Positions 1 through 8,503 are shown, numbered from the stretch's first letter. The stretch: 64,000 nucleotides of DNA from an uncultured Marinobacter sp. (GCF_946886895.1 NZ_CAMPJO010000012.1:1-64000), one strand, 5' to 3'. Notes: a model not told the origin generated them from the letters alone. Program-made: numbers and translations.

Positions 1-57
1 TTGTGGAGATGATGAATCAGAGCTTAGGCACCTGTCCAAATTTCGGGGTCCACTTCA
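1..57. mobile_element. Terminal end of an IS3-family-like element (partial)
   Basis: Bases 33-57, read on the minus strand, begin TGAAGTGGACCCCGAAATTT and continue GGACA. This is the style of terminal inverted repeat found on many IS3-family (IS150/IS3 group) elements. The rest of the element would lie left of the window, so no transposase can be judged here. Only one end is visible and no target duplication can be tested. The family call rests on recognition of the terminal sequence alone. Confidence 0.45.
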
Positions 58-122
58 ATTGGCTGGTGCCGACAACCATCATTTGCTAACGTGCAAACGG
101 TCCAGGAGGACGTTATCCGTTA

Positions 123-464
123 GTGAACAAAAGGAATTGGACCATGGATCACAGTGACCGTGAGTATGTCTCTGCTGCCATCAACTTTTTCTGGGGCGAT
201 GGCACTGCCTCACCTGAATCCGTCAATGAACGATCCGCAGAGGTCGTCTATACCGCAGTATCGGAGTCGCAATCGTGCTCAGCATCTATGGACCTGGTAC
301 CCAGGCCCACCGGTGGTAAGCCCGGGATTTCCTATATCGTGAAGCAAGTGGCGGGTATTGGTAAAAATATCGCTTCCGGCAACGAGAAGATTTATTACAT
401 CTGCAAGCTTCAGGTCAGCCAGAACTTCCGCTCTGAAATCCACATGGCATTAAAGGGAATTTGA
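123..464 (+). CDS. Hypothetical protein, 113 aa
   Basis: I do not recognise this protein. A GTG start at 123 is preceded by AGGAGGA at 104-110, a strong ribosome binding site; the ATG at 144 has no comparable site. The product has no signal peptide or membrane segment and no clear motif. Its C-terminal half (IVKQVAGIGKNI...YICKLQVSQNF) looks like a compact alpha/beta fold. It stops one base before the next gene, so the two are probably cotranscribed. The pair sits directly beside the IS-like end and has the look of accessory cargo. Confidence 0.6.
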   Translation: MNKRNWTMDHSDREYVSAAINFFWGDGTASPESVNERSAEVVYTAVSESQSCSASMDLVPRPTGGKPGISYIVKQVAGIGKNIASGNEKIYYICKLQVSQNFRSEIHMALKGI

Positions 465-465
465 T

Positions 466-963
466 ATGTTCAAGATTTTATTGGCTGCTGTTTCTTTGAG
501 TTTGTCCTTTGGCGTTCAGAGCGGTGATCACGTCGAACTCGTGTATTCCGAATTGAGATTCAGCATTCCCGCAGGCTTCACTGTTGTTGGTGATATTGGC
601 GACAGCCAGAACATGCTGATCTTCCGGTATGGTGATGAGCCCGGTAAACAGTTTCTGGCGTTCGCGGACATGACCGACGATCAAACGGTGGATTACGGCT
701 GCCCCGCAGGCGCGTTCTTTAAGGCTGTTTTTTTTGAGACAACTGCAGCCGAGTGTGATCAAACGTTGATCCAGGCTATGCAGGAGAATTTTGTCGTTGG
801 CCGAAAGGTGGACACCTGGTCAAAGGATACCTATTCCCTCGCCTACTCCAGCCACGGGGACAAGGCCTTCCTGTTTGTTATTGGCGATGATGCAAAGCTG
901 CTCAAGATCGACTCCGATTTTCTTGATGGCGAGTCCCTCAAACGCATTGCTGACGACATTTAG
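466..963 (+). CDS. Hypothetical secreted protein, 165 aa
   Basis: The first 20 residues (MFKILLAAVSLSLSFGVQSG) form a typical Sec signal peptide, so the mature protein is probably periplasmic. The rest is acidic and soluble, with Cys residues near CPAGAFF and AECDQT that could form one disulfide. No family was recognised. It begins one base after the preceding hypothetical gene and ends about 140 bases before the ChaB-like gene. The two small genes probably form a transcription unit of unknown role. Confidence 0.65.
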   Translation: MFKILLAAVSLSLSFGVQSGDHVELVYSELRFSIPAGFTVVGDIGDSQNMLIFRYGDEPGKQFLAFADMTDDQTVDYGCPAGAFFKAVFFETTAAECDQTLIQAMQENFVVGRKVDTWSKDTYSLAYSSHGDKAFLFVIGDDAKLLKIDSDFLDGESLKRIADDI

Positions 964-1101
964 CGCCAGGGAATATGAACTCTACCTCTGATTCGCTAAT
1001 CGAAGTTACCGTTGCGTTCTGGGGACCCAACAGGACATGCTCCAATGCCCCAAACAACTGCTAGCCTGTTACTGACGGAAGCATTTGTGGAGGCGAGACC
1101 C

Positions 1102-1326
1102 ATGCCCTACAGCAGCAATTCAGAATTGCCGGCGAGTGTACGCAACAACTTGCCAGGCCATGCCCAGGAGATCTATCGCAAAGCGTTCAATTCCGTCTGG
1201 GATGAATACAGCGATCCCGAAGACCGCCGGGGCAATGCCGGCCGGGAAGAGACGGCCCATAAGGTGGCCTGGGCGGCAGTAAAAAAGGAATACCACAAGG
1301 AAGGCGACAAGTGGGTGAAAGGTTAA
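1102..1326 (+). CDS. ChaB family protein, 74 aa
   Basis: The short protein MPYSSNSELPASVRNNLPGH followed by AQEIYRKAFNSVWDEY matches the ChaB fold (putative cation transport regulator). Hallmarks are the LP..VR..LP..AQ.IY..AFN..W N-terminal pattern and a C-terminal HKVAWAAVKKEY helix. The ATG at 1102 has GGAGG at 1089-1093 and gives the usual ChaB length of about 75 residues, so the longer frame that opens at 1012 was not used. The function of ChaB proteins is poorly defined. The gene stands alone here. Confidence 0.85.
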   Translation: MPYSSNSELPASVRNNLPGHAQEIYRKAFNSVWDEYSDPEDRRGNAGREETAHKVAWAAVKKEYHKEGDKWVKG

Positions 1327-1415
1327 ATGTGAAACCGACAGTTAACTTGGGCCCCACCTATTTTTGAAGAACGCCCGGCACGGGGCTGAGGCGTGCACAG
1401 AATAAGGAACCATTG

Positions 1416-1877
1416 ATGAATGGCGAATGCCTCTGCGGCCAGGTCTCATTCCGGGTGACCGGCGCCCTGCCCGACTTTTACCAGTGCCATTGTTCCCTGT
1501 GTCGCAAGGTCACGGGATCGTCTGCCAACGCCGCGACTTTCGTTCACCAGAAGGCTTTCCGTTGGCTGTCCGGGGAGGCGCACATCCGCACCTATAGTAA
1601 GCCAACCGGGTACCGCTCTGACTTTTGCGGGGAATGTGGCAGCCCGGTGCCTAACCCTCTCAGAAACACGGATCTGGTGTGGATTCCGGCGGGGCTGCTG
1701 GAGGATGCGGGCAACGCCCGGGTTCGGGTTCATCTTCACACAGGCTCCATTGCCACCTGGGCACGGGAATCAGAGAATTGCGTTAGGCTGGAGGGCGGTC
1801 CGGAGAGCCTGGATGCCCTGTATCGAATCCTTGAGCAGTACGGCGAAAAACAATGCACCCAGTCCGGGCCACTTTAA
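1416..1877 (+). CDS. GFA family protein (CENP-V/GFA zinc-binding fold)
   Basis: The protein carries the zinc ligands of the glutathione-dependent formaldehyde-activating (GFA/CENP-V) fold: ECLCG at the N terminus, CHCSLCRK near residue 27 and CGECGSP near residue 73. At about 153 aa it has normal family length. Most family members have no proven substrate, so a formaldehyde role should not be assumed. The ATG at 1416 follows AAGGA at 1404; an in-frame TTG lies one codon earlier. It converges with the exporter gene on the opposite strand, with the two ends overlapping by four bases (1874-1877). Confidence 0.85.
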   Translation: MNGECLCGQVSFRVTGALPDFYQCHCSLCRKVTGSSANAATFVHQKAFRWLSGEAHIRTYSKPTGYRSDFCGECGSPVPNPLRNTDLVWIPAGLLEDAGNARVRVHLHTGSIATWARESENCVRLEGGPESLDALYRILEQYGEKQCTQSGPL

Positions 1878-3964
1878 TTGTCGTCCTGTAGATCCGACAA
1901 CAGGATGACTCGATCCGCCGACGCAATCGTTTCTTTTCGGTGGGCAACCATAACTCGGGTTATGCCCATGGCGGCGATATTGCTGCTGACCTTTTTCTCC
2001 AGTTCGTCATCAAGATGGCTGGTTGCTTCATCTAGAAACAGGATAGTGGGATTGCGATAAAGCGCGCGGGCGATCAATATACGCTGTTTTTGGCCACCCG
2101 ATAGCACGGTGCCCATGTCGCCTACCAACGTGTTGTATCCCATTGGCATTGAAGCAATGTCTTCATCGATACCGGCCATGGCCGTTGCTTTTCTCATCTG
2201 AGCCTCATCGGGCTCAGTGCTGAAAAATGTTATGTTGTCATGCAGTGAGCCGGAAAAAAGCTGATCGTCCTGCATCACAACTCCGATAGCATCACGATAG
2301 CGCCCCAGGCCGAAATGACCAATCGGTTGGCCGTCGATGCTGACATCGCCTTCGGTCGGTTTTAGAAGGCCTATCAGTACTTTCATGAGAGTGGTTTTCC
2401 CACACCCGGAAGGACCGGTTAACGCAACGGATTCACCCGGATTGATACTGAACGACAAGTTTTGAAAAATCGGGGTCTCCATTTCTGAGTAACTGAAAGT
2501 CAGTCCTTTAACATCGATTTGGCCGACAGACTTTGTCTCCGTTTCACTGTCAAAACCGAGGTTCTCTATCTCAGTCAATGCGATGTCGGCAATACGGTCC
2601 CGGTGTAATCCAAGCAAAATGATTTGTATGATTGCCTCGATGAAGCTGGCAGCCTTCTCCTCGAAATTGCTTTTCCAGCTTATAATGGCAAACAGTACAC
2701 CAATTGTTAATTCCCCCTGTATAATCAGCTTCGCACCGACCCATATTACAATGACGTTTAGCACGCCGAACAAAAGTGTATTTACACCTTCTAACCAGAT
2801 CTCTAACCGGTTGACCCGAATCTCACTGTTTATGGCGTCGGCTGTTCTGTTCTGCCAGCTGATTTCTCTGTCTTGCTCACCGCGCATGATTTTTATGCTT
2901 TGGTTACCGCGTACCGTCTCAAGAAAATTGCTGTCTCGTTTGGCGGTATCGATGATTTGGGCTTCAGAGCGCCTGCGCAGTGCATTGAAGGATCCGAGCC
3001 GAATGAGAGCATACAAGAAAGTTGCTGCAAGGATAATAAATGCCAAGGTTGGGCTGTAAAGAAAGAGTAGTCCCAGTGTAATAACGATCATTACACCGTC
3101 AATCAGTGCCGCAAGGACACTGCCGGTAATCGTGTCGTTCACTGAGTCCATAGAGCTGAACCGCGACTGAACATCACCGACATGTCGCAGTGCAAAAAAC
3201 TGATGCGGCAGGTAGATCATATGGCGAAACAACCGAGCTGCCATTCTGAAATTCAGGGTTTTACTGAAGTAGAGTAATAACCAGGATCGAAATACTTCTG
3301 CCACGGTAGTCAATACAGCAACGATTAAAAAACCAATACCGATAATGGTCAGCATGCTGCTGTCCGCACTCGCTAGTGCGGTATCTGTTACAATCATTAT
3401 CATAAAGGGCGTCAGGAGAAGCAGGCCCTGAAGAACGAGTGACACCAGGAGAATTTGTGCAATTAAGCCTTTCATACCCGTTAGGGGAGGAATAAGACTC
3501 CGGAACGATAGAGGGTTACGTTCATCCTTCTTGACAAACTTGTCACCTGGTCTGAGTTCAAGTGCGACACCGGTAAAATGCTGATCAAACTCCTTTCGGG
3601 AAAGGTTGAGTATGCCTCGGGCAGGGCAATGTATGCATATGCCAGATACGTTTACTGACTTTAAAACCACGAAGTGATTCATGTCCCAATGCAGAATAGC
3701 GGGTAGAGCGAGTTCGCTGATAACATTACTCTCAAGCTTTAATGGTCTAGGGATAAATCCCAGTGACACCGCTATATTCATTACTTGTAATAAGGTGGAG
3801 CCTTTGAGTGATATTGGGTGCTTTTTTCGCAATGTCTGAAGGTCAATGCGGTGACCATGATAATTAGCGACCATGGCCACACAGGCCAGCCCACACTCAG
3901 ACGCCTCCGATTGCTGAATGACAGGTAAGCCTTGAGAGGAAGAAAAGCGTAGCTTCAGGGTCAT
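1874..3964 (-). CDS. C39 peptidase-containing ABC exporter (bacteriocin transporter)
   Basis: This 696-aa protein has the order C39 peptidase (1-130), six-helix ABC membrane domain (about 165-455) and ATPase (about 480-696). It matches CvaB/RaxB-type peptidase-containing ABC transporters, which cut double-glycine leaders and export the peptide. The peptidase Cys is C24 in the ECGLAC motif and the His is H97 in NHFVVL. The usual Asp of the HDPA motif is replaced by Cys (HCPARG, C113). The ATPase has Walker A GPSGCGKTT (517-525), LSGGQKQR (621-628) and Walker B ILFLDEAT (641-648). Its start overlaps the adaptor stop by 4 bases, so the two are cotranscribed. The upstream double-glycine peptide at 5448-5615 is the obvious substrate. 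Confidence 0.93.
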   Translation of the reverse strand: MTLKLRFSSSQGLPVIQQSEASECGLACVAMVANYHGHRIDLQTLRKKHPISLKGSTLLQVMNIAVSLGFIPRPLKLESNVISELALPAILHWDMNHFVVLKSVNVSGICIHCPARGILNLSRKEFDQHFTGVALELRPGDKFVKKDERNPLSFRSLIPPLTGMKGLIAQILLVSLVLQGLLLLTPFMIMIVTDTALASADSSMLTIIGIGFLIVAVLTTVAEVFRSWLLLYFSKTLNFRMAARLFRHMIYLPHQFFALRHVGDVQSRFSSMDSVNDTITGSVLAALIDGVMIVITLGLLFLYSPTLAFIILAATFLYALIRLGSFNALRRRSEAQIIDTAKRDSNFLETVRGNQSIKIMRGEQDREISWQNRTADAINSEIRVNRLEIWLEGVNTLLFGVLNVIVIWVGAKLIIQGELTIGVLFAIISWKSNFEEKAASFIEAIIQIILLGLHRDRIADIALTEIENLGFDSETETKSVGQIDVKGLTFSYSEMETPIFQNLSFSINPGESVALTGPSGCGKTTLMKVLIGLLKPTEGDVSIDGQPIGHFGLGRYRDAIGVVMQDDQLFSGSLHDNITFFSTEPDEAQMRKATAMAGIDEDIASMPMGYNTLVGDMGTVLSGGQKQRILIARALYRNPTILFLDEATSHLDDELEKKVSSNIAAMGITRVMVAHRKETIASADRVILLSDLQDDN

Positions 3965-5223
3965 GGGGTTTGCAGCCTTGCTCGTAGGCGGTAGAGGGGG
4001 TCAAGCAGCCATTCGTGAATTCGAAGGCTGTCAAGCATGATGTCAGCGCGTAGCGTCATGTCAGGTCTGAGACGAATGGGCACTCCCTGATTGGTCTTCA
4101 GTGGATCATCCAGTTCGACGGTCACAGGGTACATGGTCGCGCCCTGCGGGAAAGAAAAAGGGGCATCCAGGTCCTGGGCGGACAGCGCCGCGCTCCCAAT
4201 AGCGACAACTCGTCCCATGCCATTACCGAATCTCTGATACGGAAACGCATCGTATTTGAGACGCACGTGCTGCCCGACTTCGATGAACCCGATGGCATCC
4301 GGTGGCACATATATGGTGGCCTCCAGATCGTTCAGACTGGGTCGCAAGATCGTGACCATATCGTTGGCATTTAAAAGTTGGCCGAATTGAGGCGGAGCTA
4401 CACTGACATAGCCGGAAACGGGCGCCTTGATCAGGGTGACGGACGCTGCGGTCAACTTCTGAAGCTGAGCTTCGTAGTCCAGCTTCAATTCTTGTAACTC
4501 TTTGACTTCAATTTGATGTGTGATGTGTAATAATCCGAGTTCCTCTTCAAGCTCTCGGCGCTCCGTCCGGAGGGTGGTAAGCTCCCCCTTGAGTTGCAGT
4601 TGTTCGTCCAGTTGCACGAGATGATCCAGCCGCGCGCCATCAACCTCATCTACTGTATTCAAGCGACTTTTTCGGTTTCGGGTAGCCCGCTCCAGCCTCT
4701 CGCCAGTCAGCGAGCGTTCGCGGGCATTCAAATCAAGACGGGCCGCAATTTGTGTTTCGCGAATCTCCAGTCGGTTAATTCTGTTTTTGATGCGTAATTT
4801 CTGAAGCGATTGCTTGGCTTGTATGAGCTTGGCCTTTTGGGCCAAGGCTTCTAACCGCTGGGAAATGTTTTCAGTTTCTAGTTGGCTGTTGGTGCCCAGT
4901 TCACTGGAATACCGAGGACGCTCGATTCTCGCTATGGTCGCGCCAGCGGGGATTTTTTGGCCTAACTTAACGTTAATCTCCTGCACCACTCCGCCAGCGG
5001 ACGCCCGTATGACTGACTGCCCCGACTTTGGGACCAGAACACCGGCAACAACCTCCGTACGGGTGTACTCCCCAAAGTAAAGATATAATCCAATAATGGT
5101 TGCTATAAATAGCAGGACAGCGGACGTCAGCAGCATACCGGGTGTCGTCAGGTTGATCGTTTCGCCAAATCCCGTGTCTACAAAAGACTCTTGTGATTGC
5201 CGACGGAACAGCTCATCGCGCAT
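3961..5223 (-). CDS. HlyD/CvaA-type periplasmic adaptor subunit
   Basis: A 420-aa membrane fusion protein with one N-terminal transmembrane helix (about 30-50). It has a lipoyl-like half motif (VVQEINVKLGQKIPAGATI), a long coiled-coil hairpin (about 120-260) and a second lipoyl half (LIKAPVSGYVSVAPPQFGQL), followed by beta-barrel regions. It would join the inner-membrane exporter to an outer-membrane TolC protein, which is not encoded in this window. It overlaps the exporter gene by 4 bases. The ribosome binding site is weak (GGAAAG about 8 bases upstream). The peptide gene lies about 225 bases upstream, beyond a terminator-like hairpin. Confidence 0.92.
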   Translation of the reverse strand: MRDELFRRQSQESFVDTGFGETINLTTPGMLLTSAVLLFIATIIGLYLYFGEYTRTEVVAGVLVPKSGQSVIRASAGGVVQEINVKLGQKIPAGATIARIERPRYSSELGTNSQLETENISQRLEALAQKAKLIQAKQSLQKLRIKNRINRLEIRETQIAARLDLNARERSLTGERLERATRNRKSRLNTVDEVDGARLDHLVQLDEQLQLKGELTTLRTERRELEEELGLLHITHQIEVKELQELKLDYEAQLQKLTAASVTLIKAPVSGYVSVAPPQFGQLLNANDMVTILRPSLNDLEATIYVPPDAIGFIEVGQHVRLKYDAFPYQRFGNGMGRVVAIGSAALSAQDLDAPFSFPQGATMYPVTVELDDPLKTNQGVPIRLRPDMTLRADIMLDSLRIHEWLLDPLYRLRARLQTP

Positions 5224-5384
5224 GGGGCACTTTCCGTTAATCCTACAGCTACTTGTAATGACGAAAAAAAAATACTACTTTCGTCAGGAGACAGTCGTGT
5301 GTTGAGGGTTGTGATCGCGAGGACGAAACAAAGAACCGATGTTGAATCGGCAGTCGACCGTTATGCAATCGGCAGATATTAAAA

Positions 5385-5412
5385 GAGGATTCCCGTTGGC
5401 GCGGGAATCCTC
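5385..5412 (-). terminator. Rho-independent terminator after the peptide gene
   Basis: An 11-bp perfect stem, GAGGATTCCCG at 5385-5395 and CGGGAATCCTC at 5402-5412, is followed on the minus strand by a TTTT run (5384-5381). It lies between the bacteriocin peptide gene and the adaptor gene. It would stop or partly stop peptide transcripts before the export genes, a common way to make peptide mRNA in excess. Confidence 0.8.
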
Positions 5413-5447
5413 CCACACTAGTTAGTGTTTAAGGATAAGCGCTATCA

Positions 5448-5615
5448 CTACCCTTTGTTTCTGTCCCTGAAGTGTTTGACCAGGCCAACGATTGAACTCG
5501 CTGCCGTGATGAGGGCGAACCATATGACCCCGCCAGACACTTCTTTGCACTCTTCGACGGTCAGTTCGCGCATGTTGCCGCGATGATCTTGCGTTTTTGA
5601 TACAGAGTTTTTCAT
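5448..5615 (-). CDS. Double-glycine bacteriocin/microcin precursor, 55 aa
   Basis: The leader ends MRELTVEECKEVSGG, a classic double-glycine leader (MREL...E...VSGG) recognised by C39 exporter peptidases. Cleavage after Gly29 would release a 26-residue core: a hydrophobic first part (VIWFALITAASSIVGLV) and a basic tail (KHFRDRNKG). The start at 5615 has GGAG eight bases upstream; a second in-frame ATG at residue 15 would shorten the leader. The gene is divergent from the serine hydrolase and upstream of the matching adaptor and exporter. The core has no Cys, so it has no disulfide or lanthionine bridge and is not modified through cysteine. I found no known bacteriocin family for the core, and the killing activity is inferred from leader and context. 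Confidence 0.82.
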   Translation of the reverse strand: MKNSVSKTQDHRGNMRELTVEECKEVSGGVIWFALITAASSIVGLVKHFRDRNKG

Positions 5616-5654
5616 ATTGTGGTGCTCCAATTGAATTGAACTTGAGATGATGTA

Positions 5655-5688
5655 GTGCCTGAGCGGCGATGCCACGCCGCTCAGGCAC
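5655..5688 (-). promoter_or_regulatory. Strong hairpin in the bacteriocin mRNA leader
   Basis: A perfect 14-bp stem, GTGCCTGAGCGGCG (5655-5668) with CGCCGCTCAGGCAC (5675-5688), has a 6-base loop. It lies 40 bases upstream of the peptide start in otherwise AT-rich DNA. The T-run (5691-5697 read on minus) comes before the hairpin in the transcript, not after it, so this is not a terminator for the peptide gene. It could stabilise the mRNA or regulate it. That role is inferred. Confidence 0.6.
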
Positions 5689-5801
5689 GTAAAAAAATAT
5701 AGCATGGATTAATCTGGGTGCTTCGGGGGTGATTGGGGAGTACGGTTTTTTCGTATTGACAAAAAAGTTAATTAAATCAAATCGGTAAATGTTGCAAATT
5801 T

Positions 5802-5815
5802 TTGACAATTGTCAA
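5802..5815. promoter_or_regulatory. 14-bp palindrome with back-to-back TTGACA
   Basis: TTGACAATTGTCAA reads the same on both strands and contains a consensus -35 hexamer in each direction. It sits in the AT-rich region between the divergent bacteriocin and serine hydrolase genes. It could be an operator or part of divergent promoters. No well-placed -10 element was certain. Confidence 0.35.
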
Positions 5816-6129
5816 TTTTCCTGGTTTTCGAACTTTGGCACTGAATGTACTCTGAAGAGACCTCATAATTTAGTGAAATCAACTATTTTTTCTCTGATTT
5901 CGAAGAATTTTTCTATGGATAAGGGTGCCAGATGGAGTGTCGGCGAACGGAATTTTACAGGAACACGCTCAGGCTGGTTTCGCGACTGAGCACGTAGTTC
6001 AGTGCTTTGGTCAGTGGGTCACTGGGCAGCAGTCATCCACACTGGAGCCGAGGATGGTGCGCATGGATTTCAATTGGGGGCTCATAGCGCCACAATTCCT
6101 TCAAAACCACACAAGAAGACGCCATCTCT

Positions 6130-7344
6130 ATGACGGAATCCAAACAGGTCACCGGCCTCTCACCAGACCATCTTCCTTACATTGAAGACCATCTTGACCG
6201 TCGCTATATCCAGCCGGGGAAATTGCCCGGCGCGCTGACACTGGTGGCCCGGCGTGGGGAAATTGCCTATCTGAAAGCTCAGGGGCTGATGGATGTGGAG
6301 CGCAACAAGCCGGTTTGCCGGGATACGGTTTTTCGCATTTATTCGATGACCAAGCCGATCACGTCTATCGCCATGATGCAGCTCTATGAGCAGGGGCGGT
6401 TTTTGCTGGATGATCCCGTGCACAAGTATATTCCGGCCTGGAAAAACCTGCGGGTTTACAAAAGCGGTGTCTATCCCAACTTCCTGACCACACCCGCAAC
6501 CAGCACCATGACCATTCGCGACCTGTTCACGCATATGTCAGGCCTGACCTACGGGTTTATGAACCGCACCAACGTTGACGCTGCCTACCGGGAGCTGAAG
6601 CTGGATGGCAGCCGGAATATGACGCTGGAAGCGCTGATCGATCAGCTTTCGGAACTGCCATTGGAATTCTCACCGGGTACCGCCTGGAACTATTCGGTCA
6701 GCACGGATGTGCTGGGCTACCTGGTGCAGTTGCTGGCCGATAAACCGTTTGATGAGTATCTGCGCGAGCATATCTTTGAACCTTTGGACATGCCCGACAC
6801 CGGTTTCCAGGTTCGTGACGATCAGCTTGACCGCTTCGCCGCCTGCTATCAGTACGATCCCGCCGATCAGTTCAAGCTGCTGGACGATCCGCAAACGTCC
6901 CCTTTCCGTCACGAGAGGAAGTTTGTCTCTGGCGGCGGCGGGCTGGTTTCCACGATTGATGATTATTTCCACTTTGCCCAGGCACTCTGTCAGGGCGGCG
7001 AGTTTGGCGGGCGGCGGATTATTGGCCGAAAGACCCTGGAATTCATGCGCCTCAACCATCTGCCGGGCAATCAGGACCTGCCAGGCCTCTCCGTCGGCGC
7101 GTTCAGCGAGACACCTTATGCCGGGAGTGGCTTCGGGTTGGGCTTTTCGGTAAAGACTGACGTCGCCAAATCCCAGATCAACGGATCGATCGGTGAGTAT
7201 GGTTGGGGTGGCCTGGCAAGCACCAACTTTTATATCGATCCTGTGGAGGAACTGGTGGTGATCTTCATGACGCAACTGATCCCCTCATCGACCTACCCGA
7301 TCCGTCAGGAGTTGCGGGCGATTGTTAATGGCGCGTTGGTGTAA
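6130..7344 (+). CDS. Serine hydrolase, beta-lactamase/esterase EstB family
   Basis: A 404-aa protein of the class C beta-lactamase-like serine hydrolases. The nucleophile motif SMTK (S72, K75) and the second motif YSV (Y187, in WNYSVSTD) are both present. There is no signal peptide, so the enzyme is probably cytoplasmic, as in esterase EstB and lovastatin-esterase-type relatives rather than true AmpC lactamases. The substrate cannot be told. The ATG at 6130 follows AGAAGA about nine bases upstream. It is divergent from the bacteriocin gene and convergent with the broken LysR gene. Confidence 0.88.
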   Translation: MTESKQVTGLSPDHLPYIEDHLDRRYIQPGKLPGALTLVARRGEIAYLKAQGLMDVERNKPVCRDTVFRIYSMTKPITSIAMMQLYEQGRFLLDDPVHKYIPAWKNLRVYKSGVYPNFLTTPATSTMTIRDLFTHMSGLTYGFMNRTNVDAAYRELKLDGSRNMTLEALIDQLSELPLEFSPGTAWNYSVSTDVLGYLVQLLADKPFDEYLREHIFEPLDMPDTGFQVRDDQLDRFAACYQYDPADQFKLLDDPQTSPFRHERKFVSGGGGLVSTIDDYFHFAQALCQGGEFGGRRIIGRKTLEFMRLNHLPGNQDLPGLSVGAFSETPYAGSGFGLGFSVKTDVAKSQINGSIGEYGWGGLASTNFYIDPVEELVVIFMTQLIPSSTYPIRQELRAIVNGALV

Positions 7345-7473
7345 CGGTGTTCAACAACCTTGAGGAGACGAACCCGTGTCCCGAATGATTTTCGTATATC
7401 TGCCTGTCGCCGACCTTTCACCTTCCAATACTGGAATCAGAGTCCTGCCATTGGAACGACCGGGTGGTTATCT

Positions 7474-8388
7474 TTAATCGGGAAGGCGAAAGTCCACCTC
7501 ATCCATTGCCTCGGCAACGAAATCGAGAAAGGCCCTGACGGCAGGTAACAAGCCGCGACGCGAAGGGAACACGGCGTGGAATATTCCTCCGCGAGGCCGC
7601 CAGTCCGGCAGGACACTGACGAGTCGCCCTTCAATTAAGTCCCGCCCTCCTATGATCAAAGGCATTTTTACAACCCCCAAACCTCCCAGAGCAGCCTGGC
7701 GCAGCGTGAATACGTCATCGGTTACCAGTCTTGGCCTATGATGAACTTGCATCGAAGCTCCTGCCGGGCCATCCAAACACCAGATGTGCTGGCCATTCCA
7801 CTGTTCAAAATCGATGCTCGGATACTGAGCCAGATCGTCTGGATTTAAAGGCTTTGGATATTGCTCAACAACGCTTGGCGCCGCCATCAGGCATTGAGGG
7901 CTCTTGGACAGAACTTTCATCGTTAACCCGCTGTCTTCAAGTGGAGGAAAGCGGACACGAAAGGCGATATCCAGGCCTTCCTTAACAACATCCACTCAGC
8001 GACTGGTGGCGTCCATCTCGATCTTTACCTCCGGATACCGCCGCATGAACTCCACAACCAGCGGCGCGACGAGAAAATAAATCAACCCTGGAGGGCAACT
8101 TATCCGGATAGAGCCCTTTGGTTCCGAGTGTGATCGATCAATCACTTCCTGTGCTGCTTCAGCTTGCACCAACATCGCTTCGCAATGCCGGTAATACTCT
8201 TTCCCCAACTCAGTCACGCTGAAGGTTCTGGTTGATCGGTTGATCAGGCGCGTATCAAGCCGATGCTCCAGCTCTGCAATACGCCGGCTCAATTTGGACT
8301 TGGGCACGCCCAGCGCTCTGCCCGCTGGGGCGAATCCGCCGTGATCCACCACTTTTACAAAGTAATAAAGATCATTGAGGTCCTGCAT
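7474..8388 (-). pseudogene. LysR family regulator interrupted by one nonsense codon
   Basis: Residues 1-130 (8388-7999) hold the LysR helix-turn-helix (MQDLNDLYYFVKVVDHGGFA) and the start of the effector domain, ending DATSR. A TGA at 7998-7996 follows, and the same frame then continues VDVVKEGLDIAFRV through to 7474. Family members read ...RRVDV...EG.D.A.RV across this point, so TGA most likely replaced an Arg CGA codon by one C-to-T change. The rest (about 173 codons) is intact, so the lesion is recent, a sequencing error or read through. It is divergent from the pirin/YcaC genes, which such a regulator typically controls. Confidence 0.85.
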
Positions 8389-8503
8389 CTCTCGATTGTC
8401 CTATTTTTGGAACTCAGAGTGTGAATTATGTGACTACTCAAACTTTTTTGTGCCAGCTATTGTCAATAAACAGACACTAACTGACGCCGGCAGGAGGATC
8501 CCA

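Larger units (their letters stand above)
5616..6129. other. AT-rich intergenic control region, no convincing gene
   Basis: This 514-base stretch separates the bacteriocin gene (minus) from the serine hydrolase (plus). The middle (about 5740-5920) is much more AT-rich than the surroundings. It holds the leader hairpin at 5655-5688 and the TTGACAATTGTCAA palindrome at 5802-5815. Short open frames exist on the plus strand (for example 5789-5989), but they lack a ribosome binding site and a recognisable protein character. No immunity gene could be identified here. Confidence 0.6.

Noticed and set aside
86..123. CTAACG...CGTTAG inverted repeat around the first ribosome binding site
   Set aside because: Six-base arms with a 26-base gap are expected by chance; no supporting structure.
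5789..5989. 66-codon plus-strand frame as a bacteriocin immunity gene
   Set aside because: It has no ribosome binding site, an unnatural residue mix and no membrane helix, so it is not convincing.
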